Program-made: the position numbers and the translations under genes
Notes under the pieces: generated by a model
The model's input: the letters and a program-made list of their open reading frames with translations, nothing else
What the model was told of the DNA's origin: nothing
The model's database searches: none
DNA from: Opitutaceae bacterium
Lineage (GTDB): Bacteria; Verrucomicrobiota; Verrucomicrobiia; Opitutales; Opitutaceae
Direction of reading: 5' to 3'
DNA length: 46,754 nucleotides
Assembly (NCBI GenBank): GCA_003151495.1
Contig: PLXR01000013.1
Coordinates: 1 to 46,754 of the forward strand
Shown here: in pieces, positions 9,210 through 16,277 of the stretch
How the letters are laid out: every line of letters begins with the position of its first letter
Numbering within the stretch: position 1 is the first letter of the stretch

Positions 9210-12200
9210 AGGACTAGAGTAGTTGACTGCGGCGGGATCGGGTGGGTGCTGGTTGCACCGGAGGGCCAGCGTACGTGGATTTGACGGGGCGGGTTGGCTG
9301 GCGTATAACCGAAGAAACAAGCGGCGGTCGACTGGCTGAAATAACCGGAGCCGGCATAGACTTCGCTGGTCCGCGTGGTGCCGTCGGCGAGTTCGAGGGT
9401 GACGCGTGCTCCAATGGCGGTGGGATTGACCTTGGGTCCGTGTAATTGGATTCGGAGCGAATGGTGTCCCTTTACGCCTTGGTTGAGGAAGGCAAGACTC
9501 GTGGAGTTGTTTCGCGTCACGACAAAATCCGGCCAGCCATCTTGGTTGAGGTCCACCACGGCCAAGGCCTTGGCATCGCCGGTTACGATCAGATTGCTCT
9601 CGTTTGGAGGGACGCAGGTAAAATGTCCCTGTCCATCACCGCGCAGCAACTGGCTGAGGCCGCCGTTGAAACGGCCGACCACCGGAGTGGGCGCGTAGGA
9701 ATTTTGCACTGTATAAATATCGGCGTGGCCGTCGCCGTCAAAATCGCCGGCGACGATTCCCTGCAAGGGCGCGATCTGGGCGAGGCGCGGCAGCGGTTCG
9801 AATCGGAAAGTCCCGTCCGGCTGGCTCAGGAATACTCCGCTCCGAAATTCCGTGGCGGCGTGGCGTTGGGCAGCCGCCAGTTTTTTCTCGCCGAGAATTT
9901 CACCCAAGGTGGCCCGTGCATAGGCGTCATTGGTGGGAAAGCGTTTCAATACCGAGGGAATTGCGGCCCCGAGACTCGTCCGGGTGCGCCACGGATAGAG
10001 CCGGTCGCCTTCATAGTAGCCTTCGACTAATTGCTGGGTTCCGTCGCCTTTGAAATCGCCGGCGAACAGCAGGGCGGGATGATTGGCGTCGGCCCGATAC
10101 TGGGTGTTCAGGCCGAGATTGCCCACGACATAATCGATCCGGCCATCTTCGTTAAAATCCGCCGCGGCGATCGAAGTCCACCACCCGGTGCCCGCCGCGG
10201 CAAAGCCCGCCTTCTCCGTCCAGTCTTCGAACCCTTTGCCCTGGTTATTATGGAAATACTTCACGTTGCCCCACTCCAGCGTAAGCAGCAGGTCCGGCCA
10301 ACCGTCGCCGTCCACATCGCTCCAGAGAGCTGAGGTAACCATGCCGACTTCGCGCAAACCGGGCGCAAGGGTGTCGGTCACGTCCTCAAAACGGCCGCCA
10401 TGATTCATGAGCAAGACGCTGCTCGGGGCGAGGGGGTAGAGTCCGGGCACGACCTTCGCTCCCAGGAAAACATCAAGATAACCGTCGCGATTGAAATCGG
10501 CGGCTGCCACCGCGCCGACGCTGAAGGGAAGCGGAGGCAGGGCGTCGGCCGGGGCCGAGCGCAAATTTCCATGCCCATCGTTGAGAAAGAGTCGGGGTTG
10601 ATAGGCCGGGGAACCCGGGGGCTGGCCGACGCCGGAAGCGGTGAGCAAAAGATCATTCGTGCCGTCGCCATCGGCATCGAAAATCAGCAAGGGTCCGTCA
10701 TTGACCGACATATCGCCGGCGAGGGCACGGGCGGGACCGCCGACGAATTGATGGTCCGGACCAGCCAGGCGAGCCTGCGCAGGGTCAAGAGACGTGCCGC
10801 CGAAGATCAGATCGTCCTTCCCGTCGCCGTTCAAATCACCGACCGCGACACCAGGCCCGCGTCGATTCTGGCGAACAGGGAGGAGTGAATTCGAACCCAA
10901 CTCATCCACCGTATTTTCGTGGGCGATAATGGAGAGGTTCATCGCCTGGCTCACCTCGGTGAATTGTCCGGTCGGCAGCACCGGTGGGTTGGCCGGAGGC
11001 GCCGCGGGTGCGGCCGGTTCGGTGACGGTGAATTTGCGGTCGACAGCGAGATTGGCAAACGACTGGATTTGGCCGCTGGGCCACGAGACCGTGACCCGCT
11101 TGATGACCGTGGATTCGCCCAGACCGAAATGCAGCACGGGTTCGGAACTCGAAAGGACACCCCGAGCCAGAACCAGCTGCCGGACCTGAATGCCTGAATC
11201 GGTTTCAATGCGGATCACGGCTCCGACCCCGAAGCGGTTCGATTGCGTGCCACGCAGGGCGAAAATCGCCCGGTGCCCGGTGTCGGAATCGTTGCGCAGC
11301 ACGGTGACCCCTTTCTTATAGTTGGAGTAGACGAGATCGAGATCACCGTCCCCGTCGAGGTCGCCGAAGGCCGCGCCGAAGCTAACCCCATATTCGTCGA
11401 GGCCCCAGGCGGTGCTGACGTTTTCAAATTTCAAGTCGCCGAGGTTGCGGTAGGCGATGTTATGTTCCTTCAGGACCGGGGCGTGGCGTTGCATCCGTTC
11501 CCGTTCCGAGGGTGATTGGGCAGACCCGAGGCGGGAGATCAGATCGGCGTTGTGCAATTCCCGGTGCATGCCGTTGGTCACAAATAGGTCGAGTCGGCCA
11601 TCATTGTCGAGGTCTTCGAAGCGCACCGACCAGGTCCAGTCGGTGGCGTCCAGGCCCGCGAGAAAAGCCGCCTCCAGGCAGTGGCCCGTGCCGGTATTCA
11701 AGTACAGCGCGTTGTGGTAGTATTGCGGCGCCGCCGTGGAATTATCCGGAGGATCCAGCGCCTGAACGCGGGTTGGAGCCATGGTGCGCTGGTCTTTCTC
11801 ATGGGTGGTGGCTGCCATTTCCGTGGCCATCAGGTCGATGAGGCCGTCGTTGTTCACATCGCCCAGATCCGAGCCCATGGAAGAATAGGGCATATGGGGC
11901 ACCACTTGATCAATGACGTTGGTGAAGGTGCCGTCGCGGTTGTTGTGATAAAGGGTGTCGGGCGTGCCGAAATCGTTCGCGACATAAATATCCGGCCAAC
12001 CGTCGCCGTCGTAATCCCACCAGGTGACCGAATGGCCTTGTGTTTCCCCCTTGATACCCGCGCGATCGGTTACGTCGGTGAAGGTGCCATCGCGGTTGTT
12101 GTGGAAAAGATAGTCGCGTTGTCCATTCGGATGATTCGCGCCGTCGAGCAGGTTGGTTTGGATGTACACGTCGAGCCATCCGTCGCGGTCGTAGTCGCAA

Positions 12201-12853
12201 AACGCCGCCATCACCGATGCGTCGACCACGGCCAAACCACGGGCAGCGGCTTCTTCCTTGAAGGTGCCATCACCCTGGTTGATGTAGAGTAGATTGGGGG
12301 CGTTGTACCGGCAGACATAGATGTCCAGCAGCCCGTCATTATTCACGTCGATAAACGTCGCCCCCTGTTTCCAGATGGCGGCAGCCTCGCCCTTGTCTTC
12401 CACCCCGGCTTTCGCCGTGACATCTTCGAACTTCCAGTTGCCGAGATTGCGAAATAGCCGGCAACTTTCCGTCTTGCTGACCACAAATATGTCCGGCCGG
12501 CCGTCGCCATCATAGTCGCCGATCGCGACACCCGTACCGACTGCGCCGACGGCGAATTCGTCGTAGTGACCCTGCCCCATACGGGGATCCTTGTAACCGG
12601 TCTTATTTTCCCGGGGATCAGCATAGTTATTTTCGGTGATGATGCCGGTGTCGGCGGGAGACAGCGTGGCAAACATCGTTTTGCCTTTGGGCCCGGAGCG
12701 GGCGGCCAGCGGTGATTCACTCAGCCCCGGAACTGATACCTCCGCACCCATGTGCAAAGCGGCGAAGAGGGCGCCGATGAAAATGAAACAGGACGGTATG
12801 TGCCAATGGGCACCACTTGCCGGGGAAATGGGGGTGGACTCGACTGGCGACAT
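9191..12853 (-). CDS. CRTAC1-like secreted protein, two FG-GAP/UnbV units (copy 2)
   Basis: A 1,220-residue paralogue of the protein at 2.8-6.4 kb, alignable over nearly its whole length with long identical runs (for example DYDGDGRPDIFVVSKTESC and GDVNNDGLID). It has a predicted N-terminal export signal (HIPSCFIFIGALFAALHMGAE). FG-GAP repeats with intact D-x-D-x-D-G loops fill about 110-510 and 660-1110, each block closed by an ASPIC/UnbV module (NRFGVGAVIRIETDSG; HVRWPSGATSTHPI). It has an extra segment after ENNYADPRENKTGYKDPR that copy 1 lacks. Expected location is periplasmic, cell-surface or secreted, with calcium-stabilised propellers and unknown ligand. Its divergent partner is now only a remnant, while this gene is open and full length, which suggests it is useful without the partner or shares the copy-1 membrane protein. 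Confidence 0.92.
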   Translation of the reverse strand: MSPVESTPISPASGAHWHIPSCFIFIGALFAALHMGAEVSVPGLSESPLAARSGPKGKTMFATLSPADTGIITENNYADPRENKTGYKDPRMGQGHYDEFAVGAVGTGVAIGDYDGDGRPDIFVVSKTESCRLFRNLGNWKFEDVTAKAGVEDKGEAAAIWKQGATFIDVNNDGLLDIYVCRYNAPNLLYINQGDGTFKEEAAARGLAVVDASVMAAFCDYDRDGWLDVYIQTNLLDGANHPNGQRDYLFHNNRDGTFTDVTDRAGIKGETQGHSVTWWDYDGDGWPDIYVANDFGTPDTLYHNNRDGTFTNVIDQVVPHMPYSSMGSDLGDVNNDGLIDLMATEMAATTHEKDQRTMAPTRVQALDPPDNSTAAPQYYHNALYLNTGTGHCLEAAFLAGLDATDWTWSVRFEDLDNDGRLDLFVTNGMHRELHNADLISRLGSAQSPSERERMQRHAPVLKEHNIAYRNLGDLKFENVSTAWGLDEYGVSFGAAFGDLDGDGDLDLVYSNYKKGVTVLRNDSDTGHRAIFALRGTQSNRFGVGAVIRIETDSGIQVRQLVLARGVLSSSEPVLHFGLGESTVIKRVTVSWPSGQIQSFANLAVDRKFTVTEPAAPAAPPANPPVLPTGQFTEVSQAMNLSIIAHENTVDELGSNSLLPVRQNRRGPGVAVGDLNGDGKDDLIFGGTSLDPAQARLAGPDHQFVGGPARALAGDMSVNDGPLLIFDADGDGTNDLLLTASGVGQPPGSPAYQPRLFLNDGHGNLRSAPADALPPLPFSVGAVAAADFNRDGYLDVFLGAKVVPGLYPLAPSSVLLMNHGGRFEDVTDTLAPGLREVGMVTSALWSDVDGDGWPDLLLTLEWGNVKYFHNNQGKGFEDWTEKAGFAAAGTGWWTSIAAADFNEDGRIDYVVGNLGLNTQYRADANHPALLFAGDFKGDGTQQLVEGYYEGDRLYPWRTRTSLGAAIPSVLKRFPTNDAYARATLGEILGEKKLAAAQRHAATEFRSGVFLSQPDGTFRFEPLPRLAQIAPLQGIVAGDFDGDGHADIYTVQNSYAPTPVVGRFNGGLSQLLRGDGQGHFTCVPPNESNLIVTGDAKALAVVDLNQDGWPDFVVTRNNSTSLAFLNQGVKGHHSLRIQLHGPKVNPTAIGARVTLELADGTTRTSEVYAGSGYFSQSTAACFFGYTPANPPRQIHVRWPSGATSTHPIPPQSTTLVLAAPTP

Positions 12854-12863
12854 GCAATGGGCA

Positions 12864-12895
12864 AATACAACGAACCACGAGCAGGGAGAGTCAAG
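12864..12895 (-). promoter_or_regulatory. Conserved TTGACT upstream element, CRTAC1-like copy 2
   Basis: The minus strand reads CTTGACTC (12895-12888), 18 bases, then TTGTAT, 11 bases before the ATG at 12853, with GGTTCGT just ahead of the TTGTAT. CTTGACTC and GGTTCGT are the blocks found upstream of copy 1. TTGACT/TTGTAT with an 18-base spacer is a fair sigma-70 promoter. Shared sequence here also supports duplication of the whole divergent module. Confidence 0.4.
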
Positions 12896-12919
12896 GATCG
12901 GCAGATAGCGAATGTGATC

Positions 12920-12997
12920 GGACAGGGCTTGCCCTCAAAGCTGCACGAGCTGGCCCTGGATCTGGTGCCGACCGAACTGCGCGACCGACTGAAATAA
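12920..12997 (+). pseudogene. Remnant of a second GT-C-like membrane protein gene (last codons only)
   Basis: The reading frame ending at TAA 12995-12997 encodes KLHELALDLVPTELRDRLK. It matches the final residues KLYEFALTLVPAELRDRLR of the membrane protein at 6.6-9.0 kb (13 of 18 identical from the first Leu), and the stop codon sits at the same place. The nucleotide match starts near 12938 and fails upstream. The strand and position relative to the CRTAC1-like gene are the same as in the intact module. The simplest reading is that a duplicated membrane gene was deleted from near its start to its last ~20 codons. An ATG-started frame through this segment exists (from 12752), but its N-terminal part is antisense to the CRTAC1-like gene and has no homology to the membrane protein. 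Confidence 0.75.
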
Positions 12998-13083
12998 CGA
13001 GGAGGCGGAACTATCGGTTTCGCGCGCTGCCGTCAGCCCGCGGCGCCTTGAGGTCAAGTCGCTCCACCCCCGTCTCTCAACTC

Positions 13084-14175
13084 TCAGTTCTCGACTCTCA
13101 GCATTTCCCCAGCCTGCAACGGCCGGCGCAGAGTTTGGCCGTCGTGCCAGTGGCCGTGCACTTGCAGCGTCCTGGGCAACTGCGGGATGCCCCGTTCGCC
13201 CGCCTGCAACTTGGAAAACAACATGTCGACCGCAGCCCGGCCAATCTCCTCGGAATGCTGCTTAACCCCGGACCAATCCGAATGAACCCGGGTCACGTCG
13301 AGCGAAACGAGGCCGATATCTCTCGGGGTATGCCTGCCGCTAGCCGCAAGCCAGGCGTCCATGCAGTTGGGCTCGTTGTGGAATGTTGAGAGAGTCAGAA
13401 CGCAGTCGACCTTGTGCTTGTCGACCCAGCCTAAGAATAGTTCGGCGTTAATCTGCGTCGGGAGGAGCGGTGGTATCTGGGCCAGGGAAGGCATCGTCAC
13501 CGAAAGTCCCGCGTAACCGAAGGACCACCGACCATCGGTTATGTGGTCCTGATACTTTTCAATCGCGAGGCCGATGCGGCGGTAGCCGCATTGCGCGATC
13601 ATCCTGGCGGCCATCGTCACAGCCTCCGAATGGTCGCTCAGGACGCAATCGAGGCGAGGCGAGGCGATCTGGTGACCCACTTGAACAATCGCAAAGTCGT
13701 TCCATGGAAACGAAATCGCGTGAGGTTCCGTCGGAAATGCCGCCAGGAGGGCACCGGTAATCCCGCGGGCCGCGAGAATCCCGCCGAGCCGCTGTCCCGT
13801 CATCCCGCTCGAGCAAAGCGTGAATTCTGTGATTCCGTATCCGAATGATTCGGCGCGTTCGCGCGCCGCCTCCCAATTGCTTTGGAGAGTGGGGGTCGCC
13901 CGCCATTCATGGGAGTCGGCGACCGGAGTAATGAATGCTATGGTCCCGAGATGATTCTGCGCCTCGCCACGCCGAGTGGCTCGCATGACCTGGCCCACCA
14001 GAGCATTGTGCTTGTAACCAACGGCCGTCGCAGCAGCGAAGACTCGCAGCTGCGTGGAACTCGCCATCTTCGCTGCGCCGCTCAGGCAGCGCGATGCAGT
14101 GGAAATGGAAACTCCAGCCTTTCTTGCGACGGCTTGGAGTGTGGACGCCGTGCGGGGTGGCACAACGGTGTTCAT
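13084..14175 (-). CDS. LacI-family transcriptional regulator
   Basis: A 363-residue DNA-binding regulator. The N-terminal helix-turn-helix (residues about 12-35, TLQAVARKAGVSISTASRCL) and hinge helix region are typical of LacI/GalR. From about residue 75 a periplasmic-binding-protein-like sensor domain follows (LGTIAFITP, GYRRIGLAIEKYQDH, DIGLVSLDVTRVHSDWSGV). The family usually represses sugar-use genes and is released by a sugar ligand. The divergent neighbour is the secreted GH10 xylanase, with a 526-base gap containing several palindromes, so xylan or xylo-oligosaccharide control is a reasonable guess. The 3' end overlaps a short GAGAGT-type repetitive stretch (about 13073-13101). The ligand and targets are inferred, not shown. 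Confidence 0.9.
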   Translation of the reverse strand: MNTVVPPRTASTLQAVARKAGVSISTASRCLSGAAKMASSTQLRVFAAATAVGYKHNALVGQVMRATRRGEAQNHLGTIAFITPVADSHEWRATPTLQSNWEAARERAESFGYGITEFTLCSSGMTGQRLGGILAARGITGALLAAFPTEPHAISFPWNDFAIVQVGHQIASPRLDCVLSDHSEAVTMAARMIAQCGYRRIGLAIEKYQDHITDGRWSFGYAGLSVTMPSLAQIPPLLPTQINAELFLGWVDKHKVDCVLTLSTFHNEPNCMDAWLAASGRHTPRDIGLVSLDVTRVHSDWSGVKQHSEEIGRAAVDMLFSKLQAGERGIPQLPRTLQVHGHWHDGQTLRRPLQAGEMLRVEN

Positions 14176-14240
14176 TTCTCTTAGGTTTCCTGATGCGACT
14201 GGATCCCGCAGTCAAGTGATCTACGGCCGAGTGCCTTCAT

Positions 14241-14257
14241 GTCACGGCACCAATCGG
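14241..14257 (+). repeat. Direct repeat GTCAC(A)GGCACCAATCGG, copy A
   Basis: Seventeen bases recur at 14617-14634 with a single inserted A. This copy is close to the regulator start (66 bases upstream of its ATG) and the other is 68 bases before the xylanase ATG. The symmetrical placement near both divergent starts suggests a regulatory site. Confidence 0.45.
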
Positions 14258-14325
14258 TTAGCAAGGGTGCACCCCGTTCCGCCCCACTCTACCAACCTTG
14301 TGATTCTGGCCCGTGACACCCATTC

Positions 14326-14338
14326 CGGTCTATGACCG
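14326..14338. promoter_or_regulatory. Short palindrome CGGTC-TAT-GACCG
   Basis: Perfect 5-bp arms around three bases, in the gap between the LacI-type gene and the xylanase. Could be a weak operator; chance is also possible at this length. Confidence 0.2.
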
Positions 14339-14351
14339 AGCGACTGGCAAC

Positions 14352-14369
14352 AGCTTGAGTGTTTACAGA
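14352..14369 (+). repeat. 18-base direct repeat flanking the xylanase, left copy
   Basis: AGCTTGAGTGTTTACAGA is identical at 16174-16191. Weaker similarity extends outward on the left (CGAG...GGCA) and by two or three bases on the right (GC). The pair brackets the GH10 gene and most of its control region. Confidence 0.6.
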
Positions 14370-14547
14370 AGCAACTGCTGTCAGCTCTCGAAGCGAAAAA
14401 AGGTAAGCGGTTGATCTGCAACGGCGGCCTGCGTCAACCGCGGTTCGAATCCCCGTGAGGACGCCAGTGAAACGGACCGCACAAGCGATTCAGCACCCCA
14501 CCGATAATTCGCCACGCGAGTGTCTGGACGTGCCAAATCGGAAAGGT

Positions 14548-14570
14548 GGAGCATACTCGAGTTATGCTCC
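14548..14570. promoter_or_regulatory. Candidate LacI-type operator upstream of the xylanase
   Basis: GGAGCATA and TATGCTCC are perfect 8-bp arms around CTCGAGT, which itself contains CTCGAG with a central CG. The arrangement matches the ~20-base CG-centred palindromes bound by LacI-family dimers, apart from one extra T in the right arm. It ends 131 bases before the GH10 start codon. A GGAGCAT half site recurs at 14600-14606. An RNA hairpin is the alternative. Confidence 0.45.
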
Positions 14571-14616
14571 GGCCTCAGAGAAATATTTGTCCAGCTCCTG
14601 GAGCATGGGCTATCGA

Positions 14617-14634
14617 GTCACAGGCACCAATCGG
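14617..14634 (+). repeat. Direct repeat GTCACAGGCACCAATCGG, copy B
   Basis: Second copy of the element at 14241-14257, one base longer. It lies close to where a promoter for the xylanase is expected. Confidence 0.45.
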
Positions 14635-14701
14635 GGAATCAGCTAAAGAAAGTGTTTCTCAACAATGAGGCTGGCCCTAGAAACCCACCCGAACTCACCC
14701 C

Positions 14702-16123
14702 ATGCTCCTCCCCACCCCCTGTCGCCGCATCGTCGTACTGATCACCGTCGCCTTGCTCGCTTCCGCGGGCGCCCACGCCGATACGCCCACCGGGGTGGTC
14801 GAGCCCTCCGCGCCCAAAGCTCCGGCCTCTGCCTCGCTCAAGGAAACCTTCAAGGGCGATTTCCTCGTTGGTGTCGCCCTCAACCCGCGCCAGTTCAACG
14901 ACGCGGACCCGCAGACCACCGCGGCCATCACGCACGATTTCAACTGCGCGACCCCTGAGAACGACATGAAATGGGAAGCTCTTGAACCCAAACCCAACAC
15001 GTTCGCCTTTGAGCAATCCGAAAGATTCGTCGCCTTTTGCCGCCGGCACGACCTCGTCGTCATCGGCCACAACCTGTGTTGGCACGCCCAGCTGCCCTCC
15101 TGGGTCTCCAAGCCCGACCCGGGCCAGGAGACCCTGACCAAGGAGGTCCTGCTCGCCCGCCTCAAGAACCACGTGCAGACCGTCGCCGGCCACTTCAAGG
15201 GCCGGATCCACGGCTGGGACGTCGTCAATGAGGCGATCAACGACGGCGACGGCGAATACAGGAATTCAGTGTTCTTCCGTCTGATCGGCAAGGAGTACAT
15301 TGCGCTCGCCTTCAGATGGGCGCACGAAGCGGACCCGAATGCCGAGCTGTATTACAACGACTACAACCTCGACGCCGACGATGCGAAGCGAGCCCGCGCA
15401 ATCGAGCTCGTGAAGTATCTCCGCGAACAGGGCGCGCGGATCGACGGTATCGGCCTTCAGGGCCATTACAATCTCAGCACGCCAACCGCCTCGAAAATCG
15501 GCGAAACCATCCAGATGTTCGCCGACCTGGGCCTGAAGGTGATGATCACCGAGCTCGACGTGGAGGCGATCCGCGATTCCCACGTCACCGGTGCCGTCGG
15601 CGCCAACACCGGTGGCGAGCAGCCTCGCCGGCGCTTCTTCCCCCCCATGGACACCCTGAAGTCGAAGCTCGCGCTGACCGACGCTCAGGTTGCGCAGATA
15701 GAGCCGCTCTTCGACAAGGCGACCAAGGACATCGGCGCTGCGATCAGCGCGGGAGAATTTCATCTCATTGGCGAAATCCGCGAAGCGACGGGCGAAGCGG
15801 TCGCGAAGCTCCTCACTGTTTCCCAGCGGCCGCCCCTCGCTGAACTGATGGCCGAGTCGATGCGTGGCATGGTCGGGCCCCCACCGCCACCGCTCACGGC
15901 GGAACAGCAGGGCGAGCTGGCGCGGCGTTACGGCGAGATCTTTGCCGTGTTCCTGAAGCACCGCCCGTCGATAACACGGGTGACCTTCTGGGGCCTGCGC
16001 GACTCCGAGTCCTGGCGCCGCCGGTCGAGCCCGCTGCTATTTGACGCCAGCTTCCAGCGCAAGCCCGCCTACGATGCCGTGATCGCCGCCGCCCAACAAG
16101 CCGCGCCGCAGGATCGACGGTAA
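14702..16123 (+). CDS. Secreted endo-1,4-beta-xylanase, GH10, with helical insertion
   Basis: A 473-residue enzyme with a signal peptide (cleavage near AHAD, residue 27). The GH10 barrel starts at about residue 45. The acid/base Glu177 lies in WDVVNEAIND and the nucleophile Glu284 in MITELDVEAI; HNLCWHAQLPSW and GLQGHYN are further family blocks, and TRVTFWGLRDSESW closes the barrel. It hydrolyses internal beta-1,4-xylosyl bonds outside the cytoplasm. About 90-95 residues (303-398) between the nucleophile strand and the final barrel segment are not usual GH10 sequence. They contain LALTDAQVAQIEPLF, like the LTxxQ helices of Spy/CpxP-type proteins, and a VGPPPPPLT linker. It is divergent from a LacI-type regulator and convergent with a TonB receptor. 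Only CCCC precedes the ATG; no Shine-Dalgarno is visible. Confidence 0.93.
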   Translation: MLLPTPCRRIVVLITVALLASAGAHADTPTGVVEPSAPKAPASASLKETFKGDFLVGVALNPRQFNDADPQTTAAITHDFNCATPENDMKWEALEPKPNTFAFEQSERFVAFCRRHDLVVIGHNLCWHAQLPSWVSKPDPGQETLTKEVLLARLKNHVQTVAGHFKGRIHGWDVVNEAINDGDGEYRNSVFFRLIGKEYIALAFRWAHEADPNAELYYNDYNLDADDAKRARAIELVKYLREQGARIDGIGLQGHYNLSTPTASKIGETIQMFADLGLKVMITELDVEAIRDSHVTGAVGANTGGEQPRRRFFPPMDTLKSKLALTDAQVAQIEPLFDKATKDIGAAISAGEFHLIGEIREATGEAVAKLLTVSQRPPLAELMAESMRGMVGPPPPPLTAEQQGELARRYGEIFAVFLKHRPSITRVTFWGLRDSESWRRRSSPLLFDASFQRKPAYDAVIAAAQQAAPQDRR

Positions 16124-16173
16124 GGCCGGCCTGCCGACCTGTTTCTCGTGTATCTGGCCACGAGACGGGCAGA

Positions 16174-16191
16174 AGCTTGAGTGTTTACAGA
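16174..16191 (+). repeat. 18-base direct repeat flanking the xylanase, right copy
   Basis: Identical to 14352-14369 (AGCTTGAGTGTTTACAGA), 50 bases after the xylanase stop codon. See the finding on the repeat pair. Confidence 0.6.
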
Positions 16192-16229
16192 GGCCGCAGG
16201 GATCCGCATCCCTGCACTTGCCCAAGGAA

Positions 16230-16264
16230 ACGCCGGCCCCCCTTCATGAAGGCAGGGCCGGCGT
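16230..16264. terminator. Strong bidirectional hairpin between xylanase and TonB receptor
   Basis: Perfect 10-bp arms ACGCCGGCCC/GGGCCGGCGT enclose a loop that contains the 12-base palindrome CCTTCATGAAGG. It sits between the convergent xylanase stop (16123) and receptor stop (16278). There is no clear T-run, but stem strength and position argue for termination on both strands. Confidence 0.65.
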
Positions 16265-16277
16265 CGCGATCCTAGAA

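Larger units (their letters stand above)
14176..14701. other. Long intergenic control region between lacI-type gene and xylanase
   Basis: These 526 bases have no convincing gene. They hold a GACCG palindrome (14326-14338), one copy of an 18-base repeat whose other copy lies beyond the xylanase (14352-14369), a hairpin with 8-bp arms GCGGTTGA/TCAACCGC (14407-14441) followed by a T-arm-like GGTTCGAATCC, a 23-base palindrome (14548-14570), and two copies of GTCAC(A)GGCACCAATCGG (14241-14257 and 14617-14634). The density of palindromes suits an operator region for the regulator. Confidence 0.5.

Noticed and set aside
13073..13101. Repetitive CTCTCAACTCTCAGTTCTCG tract as a possible CRISPR or tandem array
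   Set aside because: Only two imperfect units, overlapping the end of the LacI-type gene, with no spacers of constant length.
14407..14466. tRNA-like sequence with GGTTCGAATCC and a CCA-like end (GACGCCA)
   Set aside because: The T-arm has one mismatch, the 5' acceptor partner (GTCCTCA) is missing upstream, and no proper anticodon loop is formed. At most a tRNA 3' fragment or chance.
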